17,552 nucleotides of DNA from NCBI GenBank assembly GCA_947468255.1, contig CANIMM010000034.1, positions 1 through 17,552 of the forward strand, written 5' to 3'. Under the pieces are notes generated by a model that worked only from the letters and a program-made list of their open reading frames with translations, was not told the origin of the DNA and did not search any database. A program made the position numbers and the translations under genes. Shown here in pieces: positions 1 through 7,888 of this stretch (positions are counted from its first letter, which is position 1; every line of letters begins with the position of its first letter). Source of the DNA: Chitinophagaceae bacterium. Lineage in GTDB: Bacteria; Bacteroidota; Bacteroidia; Chitinophagales; Chitinophagaceae.

Positions 1-179
1 GCATGGGGAAAACCCCCAGGAATTTCAACTTTGACCCAACCGGCAATTTCTTACTAGTGGCCAATCAACAAAGCGATGACATTGTGATTTTTAAGATCAA
101 TAAAAAAACCGGGTTACTAACAGATACGAATAAACGAATAAACATAACCAATCCGGTTTGTATCAAATGGATCCATTAA
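1..179 (+). CDS. 6-phosphogluconolactonase-like beta-propeller protein, C-terminal end (5' partial)
   Basis: An open frame enters from the left edge (third frame) and ends at TAA 177-179, leaving about 58 codons. The visible residues include GKTPRNFNFDPTGNFLLVAN, then a strand with DDIVIFKI, and the ending NPVCIKWIH. This is the usual last blade of the lactonase family with a seven-bladed beta-propeller (Pfam Lactonase, PF10282). Some members hydrolyse 6-phosphogluconolactone in the oxidative pentose phosphate pathway; others act on different lactones, so the exact substrate is inferred. An ATG at position 3 is in frame but lies inside the conserved domain, so it is not the true start. The gene converges on trhO, with an 83-nt spacer in which I see no clear terminator hairpin. 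Confidence 0.85.
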   Translation, partial: MGKTPRNFNFDPTGNFLLVANQQSDDIVIFKINKKTGLLTDTNKRINITNPVCIKWIH

Positions 180-262
180 TTTGCTTTGCTGATTAGGTAT
201 TGAGCTGGTGGAATTATAAAGTTGTATAGTTACTGTAGTTCTGAAAACAATACATCCATTTA

Positions 263-1342
263 TTATTTTGGTATCTGATTAATTTCATCCAGTCGGGGTC
301 TTAATCTTTGCCTACTTTTATTAAAAACCATTTGGCCTTTTTCAATCCCTTTTCTTAATTCCTTTTGCTCCTCTATGGGAAGATTAAAAACAGTTTGGCA
401 TTCAGCAGAACAGCAACCATCCATTTTTTCGGCACAGGCAGTGCATTGAATGAACAATAAGTGACAACCATCATTATTGCAATTGGTATGGGTATCAGCA
501 GGCTTACCACACTGGTGACATTTAGCAATCACCGCTTCGGTGATGCGCTCCCCTAGCCGATCATCAAATACAAAGTTTTTTCCTATAAACTGACTTTCCA
601 ATCCCTGCTCCCTCACCTGTTTTGCATAATGAATGACTCCTCCTTCCAAATGAAAAACATTGTCAAATCCGTTGTGCAGCATATACGCACTTGCTTTTTC
701 ACATCGGATGCCCCCAGTACAATACATAATGATGTTCTTGTCTTTATTATCCTTCATCATTTCCACCGCCATTGGCAACTGTTCCCGAAAGGTGTCACTG
801 GGGATTTCCAATGAATTTACAACATGTCCAACTTCGTATTCGTAATGGTTTCTCATATCAATCACGATGGTATTGGTATCCTGAAGCAAGTCATTCATTT
901 GACCAGCGTTTACATACTTCCCCCGCTGCTCCATACTAAAAGCAGGATCATGGATGCCATCAGCAACTATTTTATCCCTAACCTTAATTTTTAATACCCA
1001 AAAAGATTTACCATGGCTTGATGCTTCATTTGGACGAATGGAATTATCCACAGCTATATTCAGCCGTAATCCCTTTAAAGGCTCGATAGAGTTGATGTAA
1101 ATCTTAAAAGCTTCCACATTGCTATCGGGTACACTAATTTGAGCATTAATTCCTTCTTGTGCAATGTAGATCCTGCCAAACACTTTTAATACATTCAGCG
1201 CCCTATACAATTCATCTCGGAATTGAAGGGGTTCGGCTATAGGGAAATATTGATAAAATGAAATGGTGGTACGATGCTCCTTTTCTTCGTACAATAGCTT
1301 TTTTAACTCCGCTTGGGATACACGGTTATGAAGTAATGCCAT
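263..1342 (-). CDS. trhO: tRNA uridine(34) 5-hydroxylase TrhO (YceA family, rhodanese fold)
   Basis: The protein closely follows E. coli YceA/TrhO, which uses molecular oxygen to hydroxylate C5 of U34 in tRNA, giving ho5U, the precursor of cmo5U. With the start at 1342 it has 359 residues (E. coli about 350). The N-terminal acylphosphatase-like part holds RTTISFYQYF and AQEGINAQISVP. The rhodanese domain spans roughly residues 155-245 and has DMRNHYEYEVGH and the active loop CTGGIRCEKA, with the likely catalytic Cys208. A Cys-rich C-terminal part (Cys275, 278, 288, 293, 300, 303, 310, 311, 315) may bind metal. An ATG at 1396 would add 18 residues not seen in the family, and homologues begin at MALLHNR, so I chose the inner start. 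About nine extra residues (SIRPNEASS, near residues 101-109) precede GKSFWVL compared with E. coli. Confidence 0.95.
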   Translation of the reverse strand: MALLHNRVSQAELKKLLYEEKEHRTTISFYQYFPIAEPLQFRDELYRALNVLKVFGRIYIAQEGINAQISVPDSNVEAFKIYINSIEPLKGLRLNIAVDNSIRPNEASSHGKSFWVLKIKVRDKIVADGIHDPAFSMEQRGKYVNAGQMNDLLQDTNTIVIDMRNHYEYEVGHVVNSLEIPSDTFREQLPMAVEMMKDNKDKNIIMYCTGGIRCEKASAYMLHNGFDNVFHLEGGVIHYAKQVREQGLESQFIGKNFVFDDRLGERITEAVIAKCHQCGKPADTHTNCNNDGCHLLFIQCTACAEKMDGCCSAECQTVFNLPIEEQKELRKGIEKGQMVFNKSRQRLRPRLDEINQIPK

Positions 1343-1450
1343 AAAGTTATTTTTTGATCCTGTATTTCGACAGAAAATTGATTTTTCAACCGGCAATATT
1401 ACCGACTAATAAATGAATTGGATGCTTGCAGGGCAAACCAAAAATATAAG

Positions 1451-1458
1451 CAAAGGTA
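1451..1458 (-). promoter_or_regulatory. possible -7 box upstream of trhO
   Basis: On the minus strand this reads TACCTTTG, a full match to the Bacteroidota TAnnTTTG box, about 110 nt upstream of the chosen trhO start. I found no TTG box at the expected 17-23 nt further upstream, so it may be chance. The rest of the 1397-1628 spacer shows no other clear feature. Confidence 0.3.
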
Positions 1459-1628
1459 TGAAAAAGACTGTTTCATTTAGGCCGTTGAACAAAGATGTCC
1501 ATTAACTAAATATAATAAAGAAGCGAAAATAACCCATTGCCAACTTGACCGCTCTTATAAAAAAGCTGATGTTGCAATTATACTAATTTTGGCATTTAAT
1601 AGAATCCAAGACAACCTATTTAAAGCCT

Positions 1629-4157
1629 TTACCTACCTCTAATTTTTATCCCATCTCCTAGTAATCCTGCCGTACCAAGACGAATACCTGCAGTGGCTCT
1701 TTGCCCATTTTGATATCCAGCAACAATATCAATCCTGAACAGTTTTAGTATGTTTTCCAAACCCACAAAAAGTTCCGAATAATTATCAGACTGGTTGATA
1801 AAAAATGAATTTCCACCTGCCACCATATTCCAGTTTAAGCGATTAAAAAGGGGGATTTTATTCGTCACCAAACCATTGAAATGATGCTCTAAATGAACAA
1901 TACTAAAAAAGGTTGCCGTAGTGCTATTGGCATAATAAGGAGCCAATTGAAAACTGTTCAGGTATTCACCCGCAAGTGTGGACTGATTACCATTAAAATG
2001 CTGGTAATCCTGAATAAATACATTCTTTCGATTAATAAAACCACCCACCCCAATCTTATAATGGAAAGTGCCTGCCAATTTTAAATTCTTATTATCCCAT
2101 ATACTAAAGCGCCACTTATCAAAATTGACATCACTGCCCAGTATGCCCTTGAATCCCTTCGTATAATTAAAACTAAAGGTGGGCAATTTTGAATCAATTG
2201 GTACTTTCCTATTTGGGTACTGTATAAAATGAAGGCCGGGCTTGATACTTACATCAAAACTCAAGATCAGCGCCTGGTGTCGGGTAAAATCAGCTGCACT
2301 AATTTTTTCGGATGGATAGTTGGGAGTAAAGTGAATGGTATCCATTTTGTGAAATGTAAAATTGGTGGTATTGGAAAGCGGTATCCGATCTTCATACAAA
2401 GCGCTTATCGCTGCTTGTAAGCCACTTTCATATTTCTTGCTAAAGCCAACGTTAAGAAAAATATTTTCATAGGTTTTTAGAAAATTAGTGCCAAAAAAAA
2501 GTGTATTAATTGAATTGATCAATGGTAAAATTTGGCTTTCCTTATTAAACTGAGAAACCCTTTTACCTGCCGAAAGATTCCAGGAATGCCTTTTCAACTT
2601 TTTATTAAAATCAAGATTTCGATTTTGCAAACTCATATCGAGCCAAGTATTTAAATGCCCATTAGAAAACCCATATCGAATATTGGGGCGAATGGTAAGT
2701 CTTTGCTTATTTGCTAAAATAAGTTTCTCAAAATAAGCCGCTGAATTGATTACTGCACCCTCTACCGTATTGTATTCAAATTTTTTAATGAGTGGAGTAA
2801 TCCCCCAACGATAAGTGCCTGAAAGACTGTAATGGGTTCGGTTAACCCCTTTCCAAAACACCCTTGAAGGATGAAATTTACCCTGCCTTTTTTTCAAAGA
2901 ATCGATCGATTTTTTGGTGAGCGACTCGGCTTTTTTCACCTCAAAAAGACTATCTTTTACTAGATAGTCTTTTACCTCTTCTTTTTCAAGTGGCATAGGT
3001 CGAACGGAATCCCAATAGGCTTTCGATTTTTTGTTTACACCACTATCATATCGAATAATCACTTTATCAAAAAACTTTTTTGCAAACACTGGTTCAATGT
3101 TGTAATCAGAATAAACATTGACAAAATTAGCCACCGCATCAACCCCTAATTGGTTAAAGCTAAAATGCAGCAATTGGTTTTTAACACACCATACATCACT
3201 ATCAATCGGAATATATAATTGAGTGATTTGTAGCGAATCAATCACTTCCAGCTGTGACTTCTTAGTCAACAGCAGATCCACACTATGGATACGCCAATCC
3301 GACTCTGTGATATTGATAATGCCCGAAAAAAGGGGTTCATAATTTCGCCTGGGCTTTACCCGAATACTATTTATTTCCTTTCCGTTTTCCCAAAAACTAC
3401 CCAGGTATTTGAAGCTGTAATAACCAATCGCGCCATCGGCAATAGGTGAAACAAAGCCGCGGGGGTTTAATCTTTCTGCAAAAACAGTTACATTGTTTTG
3501 ATAAAAAGAAAGGAAAGTAGGAAAAGTAAAACCAAATCCTCCGCTACCACTTACCCTACTGCTTTTTACATCAATTTTAAACTTATCCGGCAGCAATCTT
3601 GCTACCGAGGAAATGGATTCTGACAAATAAATAATTCCCTGCCCCATCGAATCAAGCATCATATTTTGGCGACGATCTTCTGGCATTTTTGTACCAAATA
3701 TTTTATTGGGCAGCTTGCGAAGTTTCACCATGTTTTTAGTATACAGCTCGCAGGTAAAAGCTCTAACTTGATGGTTGTAAAAGTCCCTTTTTTTTATGGC
3801 AGCACGGATAATAGCATATGCAGGATCTTCATCGGTAGTTTTCACAACCACTTCCTTCAACAAAAGTTTTTGATTAGATAAAACAAAAGACATTTCCTTA
3901 TCTTGAGAAGTAATGGTAATGTCTTCTTGGCTGGAAGCATAGCCAATATGCTGGCAAATTAAAGTGTATTTTCCCGGAGAAAGGGATATGCTAAACCTCG
4001 CCTTGTTATTGGCACTAACACCCATTGATGACCCTTTAACGGTTATGGATGAGTAGGGCAATAAATCGCCTTTCTCATTGAATACAGTACCAGCAATTTT
4101 TTGTGCAATAATATTTCCAGCAAGAAAAAAAGAAAAAAGAAAAAACAATATCCGCAT
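1629..4157 (-). CDS. DUF5686 outer-membrane protein with carboxypeptidase-regulatory-like domain
   Basis: This 842-residue protein begins with a signal peptide (MRILFFLFSFFLAGNIIA, likely cut before QK at about residue 19). A carboxypeptidase-regulatory-like beta-sandwich follows (about residues 19-105: IAGTVFNEKG, YSSITVKGS, PGKYTLICQHIGY). After it comes DPAYAIIRAAIKKRDFY, a signature of the DUF5686 family common in Bacteroidota. The C-terminal half (about 480-842) is rich in alternating aromatic and polar strands and ends in TAGIRLGTAGLLGDGIKIRGR-type sequence, as expected for an outer-membrane beta-barrel. The same front domain precedes SusC-type receptors, but there is no plug domain here. 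Function and cargo are unknown. It is last in a possible minus-strand run, 45 nt after the small membrane protein gene, and paired palindromes lie just before its start (4169-4200). Confidence 0.85.
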   Translation of the reverse strand: MRILFFLFSFFLAGNIIAQKIAGTVFNEKGDLLPYSSITVKGSSMGVSANNKARFSISLSPGKYTLICQHIGYASSQEDITITSQDKEMSFVLSNQKLLLKEVVVKTTDEDPAYAIIRAAIKKRDFYNHQVRAFTCELYTKNMVKLRKLPNKIFGTKMPEDRRQNMMLDSMGQGIIYLSESISSVARLLPDKFKIDVKSSRVSGSGGFGFTFPTFLSFYQNNVTVFAERLNPRGFVSPIADGAIGYYSFKYLGSFWENGKEINSIRVKPRRNYEPLFSGIINITESDWRIHSVDLLLTKKSQLEVIDSLQITQLYIPIDSDVWCVKNQLLHFSFNQLGVDAVANFVNVYSDYNIEPVFAKKFFDKVIIRYDSGVNKKSKAYWDSVRPMPLEKEEVKDYLVKDSLFEVKKAESLTKKSIDSLKKRQGKFHPSRVFWKGVNRTHYSLSGTYRWGITPLIKKFEYNTVEGAVINSAAYFEKLILANKQRLTIRPNIRYGFSNGHLNTWLDMSLQNRNLDFNKKLKRHSWNLSAGKRVSQFNKESQILPLINSINTLFFGTNFLKTYENIFLNVGFSKKYESGLQAAISALYEDRIPLSNTTNFTFHKMDTIHFTPNYPSEKISAADFTRHQALILSFDVSIKPGLHFIQYPNRKVPIDSKLPTFSFNYTKGFKGILGSDVNFDKWRFSIWDNKNLKLAGTFHYKIGVGGFINRKNVFIQDYQHFNGNQSTLAGEYLNSFQLAPYYANSTTATFFSIVHLEHHFNGLVTNKIPLFNRLNWNMVAGGNSFFINQSDNYSELFVGLENILKLFRIDIVAGYQNGQRATAGIRLGTAGLLGDGIKIRGR

Positions 4158-4168
4158 AAAAAGATTTT

Positions 4169-4200
4169 AGATGACCTCTAAATAAACTGAGATGACATCT
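4169..4200. repeat. Paired 11-nt palindromic direct repeats upstream of the DUF5686 gene
   Basis: AGATGACCTCT (4169-4179) and AGATGACATCT (4190-4200) differ at one base and are spaced 21 bp apart, two helical turns. The second is a perfect palindrome around its central A; the first has one mismatch. They fill the 45-nt gap between the stop of the small membrane protein gene and the DUF5686 start. Read as RNA, the two copies can also pair with each other imperfectly around a loop of about 10 nt. A dimeric-regulator site or a processing hairpin are both possible. Confidence 0.4.
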
Positions 4201-4202
4201 TT

Positions 4203-4541
4203 TTATTTTCGACGTACATAACTTCCTGCAAGCGCTGCTAAACCAGCAACCAATGCACCTATTAATGCGGTTACAACAATCAATATTGCAGGGCTTCCCA
4301 TTTTAAGTATCATGGCAACCTTTTTGGCCAGCAAGTGTTCGTTGTTACTGCTGATAGTCCATGCCAAAGTTCCCCACAATAAAAAAAGAGCCAGAAAACC
4401 AGCCAAAAAGGACCTTATTGGATTTTGAGGAATTAAGCTAGTCACTATAAACGCAACTACCGCTATTGTCCACCATGGTAAATATAAACAAACCGCAAGG
4501 CTTAGCAAGGCGATCAATAATACGGAGACTATAAACTTCAT
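4203..4541 (-). CDS. Small four-helix membrane protein of unknown function
   Basis: The 112-residue product is almost entirely hydrophobic. Likely membrane helices are at residues 3-20, 23-38, 45-63 and 84-108, with a short polar stretch SSNNEHLLAKK (64-74) between helices 3 and 4 and a positively charged end (VRRK) that favours a cytoplasmic C terminus. No catalytic motif is visible and I do not recognise a named family. It lies 74 nt after the acylase gene and 45 nt before the DUF5686 gene on the same strand, so it may be cotranscribed with either. An 18-nt palindrome sits in its upstream gap. Confidence 0.75.
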   Translation of the reverse strand: MKFIVSVLLIALLSLAVCLYLPWWTIAVVAFIVTSLIPQNPIRSFLAGFLALFLLWGTLAWTISSNNEHLLAKKVAMILKMGSPAILIVVTALIGALVAGLAALAGSYVRRK

Positions 4542-4591
4542 ACCTAAATAAATTTAAACATCTAAAAATGAATTGATAAACCAATCTTTTA

Positions 4592-4609
4592 CAAAATTGA
4601 CCAATTTTG
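4592..4609. promoter_or_regulatory. 18-nt operator-like palindrome between acylase and membrane-protein genes
   Basis: CAAAATTG and CAATTTTG are perfect 8-nt inverted arms around a 2-nt centre (AC). The site begins 6 nt past the acylase stop and lies about 50 nt upstream of the next ATG (minus strand). The spacing suits a dimeric DNA-binding protein better than an RNA hairpin, since the loop would be too short at full pairing. The AT-rich composition makes chance occurrence possible. Confidence 0.35.
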
Positions 4610-4615
4610 AATCCG

Positions 4616-7048
4616 TTAATTAGTAAAAGATATCTTCCATTGTACCCTGCTATCTTTCTCCTCCCCCGCTGCCATCATCCAAAGGGGATAATAAGATCCG
4701 GAAGCCCAATGGTCAATAAAATTATCATAAAAGCGACTCCCCGGATTGCCATTTTGACCACCCGGATAAACTCCATAGGCTTCTGTTTTGGGGGTTAGAC
4801 TTACTATCATTCTCCAACTCGGTCCATGGTTTGCTTTTGTAGCATTGATACTGTGGGTTCCTCCTCCAATGGTCAAATGTAAACGACTGAGCGGCTCGAG
4901 TTTGGTTAGGTGGCTCACCCGAGTATCCTTGTATTTTGACCATTCAAGCCTTCCTTCCATTTGAACTTTTTCCAGTTCTTCAATCGAATTTTTAAAAGCA
5001 GCTGTTACATCAACTGCTAATGTTTCTATTTGGATCGTTTCAATATTATCTAAAAATTGATAGGCTGAATCACTCAAAACACCCTGCAGTAAATTGCTAT
5101 CATAAGGACGCAGTATAATAGCTGGGGCGTTTTTAAAGTCATCGTCATACACCACCTGGCTGAACTTTGACCATACTACTTCAAACACCGTGGCTCCCCT
5201 TGAATAAGGAGCATTTGTGAAATCCCAAGCCTTTAACAAATTGAGGTATTTATTTTCAACCGCTGTCAATCCATTTTCATTGATATGACTCAAAATCAAT
5301 GGCGTTGCCATTTCTGCAAATACATTGTAGTTATTGGTTTGGAGTGACATCATATCTTTTGGAGTAATATTGCTCATAGCCTGTAAGCGTCTATTGATGA
5401 TAATCCCCCGATACAAAGGATATCCTCTTCCAAGATAATAGGGATAGGAAGAATCTGCAGGATCCTGATTGGCGCTACTTACAAAATTTCTAGCAGGATT
5501 AAACTGAAAAGGAGTTTCATCAAACGGGATCATCCCCTGCCACTGATACGTACTGTCGGTTCCTGGCATAATAAAATCACCCTGCCCATTCCACTTTGCC
5601 GGCCATTCTCCCTGCGTACGAATTGCGATATCGCCGGTTTTGCTAGCAAAGACAAAATTTTGGCCAGGAGTTTTCATATTACTGATAGCGGACAAATAAT
5701 CCTGATAATTATGCGCCTTGTTTAAAAGGATAAATGTTTTTAATTCGTTGCTCTTGTCATGCGCTTTCCATCGCACAGAAAAATACCTTGAATTGGAAGC
5801 ACGACCACCACTGAATGAGGGATCGTACATTACTGGACCAAAAACGGTATAGGCCACGGTGTCTATATAGCTGGCTGAATCCTTGATTAAAATAGTTTCA
5901 TACCTAAATTCTGTTTTTCTCCATGCACTATCATACCAGTACTCCCGCCTACTATCGTCCTTAAATTTAATTTCATAATAATCCCTCACATCCCTGCCTC
6001 CATTGGTAACCCCCCAAGAGCAACTATCATTGTAACCAATTATAACTGCCGGAGCACCCGGAAAAGTAGCCCCATACACATTAAGACGGGGCGAATGCAA
6101 TTGCATTTCATACCAAAGAGAAGGAAGGTTTAAACCCAAATGAGGGTCATTGCACAAAATGGGATAACCGGAATTAGTTTTAGCTCCACTTACAGCCCAA
6201 TTATTGCTGCCATTGTTTTTTTCAGGCTTTTCCTCTTGGGTAGTTACGGCAAGATCGGTTTTGTTAGTATAAACCGAATCCACATCAATAGGGATTTTCA
6301 ACGCAAGCGAGGGTTTTTCATAAACAGTCCCTTTGGGAATGATTGGATCCAATGAGTCTTGGCGTATTGGATATAGTTTGGAGAAATCCTCTTTGCTAAA
6401 ATAATTTTTAGCATTGGTCATTTCAAAATCATTGTCATGACCGGCTAAATTTTCTGACATATTTTTCAAAAACAAAGCAGATTTTAAATTAGTCCATTTT
6501 TCGGGCTTATACCCCATCAGTTTATATTCTAATGGCAGGGAGCTTGCTGTTAACGAAGCGATATAAGCATTTACACCGGCTGTATAAGCATCACAAGTCA
6601 TTTTGGTCTGAGGGTCGGCCTCCATTTCTTTTAAGGATGACTCAGCTGCAAATCCCATACCCAGCCGCCTGAATTCACGGTCATGCTTAAATGCAATTTT
6701 TCCAACAATTTCACTCGCCCTTCCTGCTGCTGCATGGGTTTGCAATTCCATTTGCCATAAACGGAATTTAGCATGTAAAAAACCTTGTACAAAATAAAGA
6801 TCGCTATCTTTTTCAGCAAAAACATGCGGTACCAACCGATCATCCAGGTACACTTCCACTTTACCACCTAACTGAGGAAATTTGAGCTCTTCACTGAAAC
6901 TAGCTTGGCTACTTTCCGCATTTTGCCAAATCCCGTGCTGGGGACTCAATAACTTACCCAAAGGGGCAGGAAGCAACATCGTTGTGTTTAACGTTACAAC
7001 CAATCCGGCTGTAATAGCAGTGGAAATAAACAGAGGCAAGATTCTCAT
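4616..7048 (-). CDS. Penicillin acylase family protein (N-terminal nucleophile hydrolase)
   Basis: The 810 residues match the penicillin amidase family (PF01804): exported precursors cut into alpha and beta chains, with the new N-terminal Ser of the beta chain as the nucleophile that hydrolyses amide bonds. The N terminus is a signal or anchor segment (residues 1-25). The alpha-chain region has the family pattern VPHVFAEKDSDLYFVQGFLHAK-like (residues 73-94) and AAGRASEI (107-114). The cleavage and catalytic site is NNG|SNNWAVSGAKT, making Ser281 the likely nucleophile. NDPHLGLNLPSLWYE (300-314) and GAPAVIIGYNDSCSWGVTN (331-349) follow. The ending has GGQNGNPGSRFYDN and a Tyr-Pro-Leu segment typical of the family. 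Length agrees with quorum-quenching and cephalosporin-type acylases. The natural substrate (acyl-homoserine lactone, beta-lactam, other amide) cannot be read from sequence. It diverges from miaE across a 154-nt spacer. Confidence 0.92.
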   Translation of the reverse strand: MRILPLFISTAITAGLVVTLNTTMLLPAPLGKLLSPQHGIWQNAESSQASFSEELKFPQLGGKVEVYLDDRLVPHVFAEKDSDLYFVQGFLHAKFRLWQMELQTHAAAGRASEIVGKIAFKHDREFRRLGMGFAAESSLKEMEADPQTKMTCDAYTAGVNAYIASLTASSLPLEYKLMGYKPEKWTNLKSALFLKNMSENLAGHDNDFEMTNAKNYFSKEDFSKLYPIRQDSLDPIIPKGTVYEKPSLALKIPIDVDSVYTNKTDLAVTTQEEKPEKNNGSNNWAVSGAKTNSGYPILCNDPHLGLNLPSLWYEMQLHSPRLNVYGATFPGAPAVIIGYNDSCSWGVTNGGRDVRDYYEIKFKDDSRREYWYDSAWRKTEFRYETILIKDSASYIDTVAYTVFGPVMYDPSFSGGRASNSRYFSVRWKAHDKSNELKTFILLNKAHNYQDYLSAISNMKTPGQNFVFASKTGDIAIRTQGEWPAKWNGQGDFIMPGTDSTYQWQGMIPFDETPFQFNPARNFVSSANQDPADSSYPYYLGRGYPLYRGIIINRRLQAMSNITPKDMMSLQTNNYNVFAEMATPLILSHINENGLTAVENKYLNLLKAWDFTNAPYSRGATVFEVVWSKFSQVVYDDDFKNAPAIILRPYDSNLLQGVLSDSAYQFLDNIETIQIETLAVDVTAAFKNSIEELEKVQMEGRLEWSKYKDTRVSHLTKLEPLSRLHLTIGGGTHSINATKANHGPSWRMIVSLTPKTEAYGVYPGGQNGNPGSRFYDNFIDHWASGSYYPLWMMAAGEEKDSRVQWKISFTN

Positions 7049-7202
7049 TAGAAAAAAATTATACTGTAAATTAATAAAACCTTGCTTACCAACCCAAAAT
7101 AGTGTTGGCTAAATGGTAAAAGCTTGGTTAAAACCTACATTCTCCTATGGATATAACGTATCAAACTAACACTATTATCTTTCAATCAATTAATTTTGCA
7201 GA

Positions 7203-7814
7203 ATGGAAATACTGAAAATCGATGTAAAAAATATACTCGGACTTCAATTACCCTCCGACCCCCGATGGGTAAACCTTGCTGAAATGCAACTGGAGGAAAT
7301 ATTAACCGACCATGCCTATTGTGAGCAAAAGGCGGCTACTACCTGTATCACACTGATTCAGCGGTACGCTGACAAAGAAAAGCTGGTGAACGAATTAAGT
7401 CCAATTGTAACCGAAGAATGGGGGCATTTCCGGATGGTATTGGCAGAACTACACAAAAGAAAATTAACATTGGGTAAACAGAGAAAAGATGTTTATGTAA
7501 ATAAGCTCATTGAATTTCAAAAAAAAGGTGGTGGTCCCGAAGAACGTATGCTAGATCATTTATTAACGATGGCATTGATAGAAGCTCGTAGCTGCGAGCG
7601 TTTTAAACGATTGAGTGAAGGATTGGATGATGCCTACATGAGGGATTTTTATCGCCGATTTATGGAGAGTGAGGCCGGACATTATACCCTTTTTATTGAA
7701 CTTTGTGATACCTACTTCCCAAAAACAAAAGTCAGGAAAAGATGGAAAGAATGGCTTGAATATGAAAGAAAAATAATGGATGAAATGGAAATACGGGGTG
7801 ACCGAGTGCATTAA
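7203..7814 (+). CDS. miaE: tRNA-(ms2io6A)-hydroxylase MiaE
   Basis: MiaE is a non-haem di-iron enzyme that uses oxygen to hydroxylate the isopentenyl group of ms2i6A37 in tRNA. The 203-residue protein is of family length and all-helical in appearance. Probable iron ligands sit in ferritin-like positions: Glu41 (DHAYCEQKAA), Glu72 and His75 (EEWGHF), Glu127 (ALIEARSCERF), and Glu157 with His160 (SEAGHYTLF). The ATG at 7203 follows TAATTTTG (7191-7198), a good -7 box by sequence. It lies only 4 nt from the start, which would imply an almost leaderless mRNA, and I see no matching upstream TTG box. The substrate-forming partners MiaA and MiaB are not in the window. Confidence 0.95.
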   Translation: MEILKIDVKNILGLQLPSDPRWVNLAEMQLEEILTDHAYCEQKAATTCITLIQRYADKEKLVNELSPIVTEEWGHFRMVLAELHKRKLTLGKQRKDVYVNKLIEFQKKGGGPEERMLDHLLTMALIEARSCERFKRLSEGLDDAYMRDFYRRFMESEAGHYTLFIELCDTYFPKTKVRKRWKEWLEYERKIMDEMEIRGDRVH

Positions 7815-7888
7815 AATACCCCCGAAACCAATTCTAGTGATGGCCAAGTAAAAGGAGTAGCCCTTTAACAAATCAATAATTTCGGTTC

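Noticed and set aside
1343..1396. 18-codon extension of TrhO to the ATG at 1396
   Set aside because: Family members begin at the MALLHNR-like sequence, and the extra residues show no family resemblance.
1582..1590. TAATTTTG on the plus strand near 1583 as a promoter
   Set aside because: No plus-strand gene follows it; the downstream region is the coding DNA of a minus-strand gene.
7191..7198. TAATTTTG just before miaE as a promoter
   Set aside because: It fits the -7 box, but there is no upstream TTG box and the start of transcription would fall on the ATG itself, so I did not list it as a feature.
7563..7871. 102-codon minus-strand ORF across miaE
   Set aside because: It is antisense to a well-supported miaE gene and shows no protein-family features.
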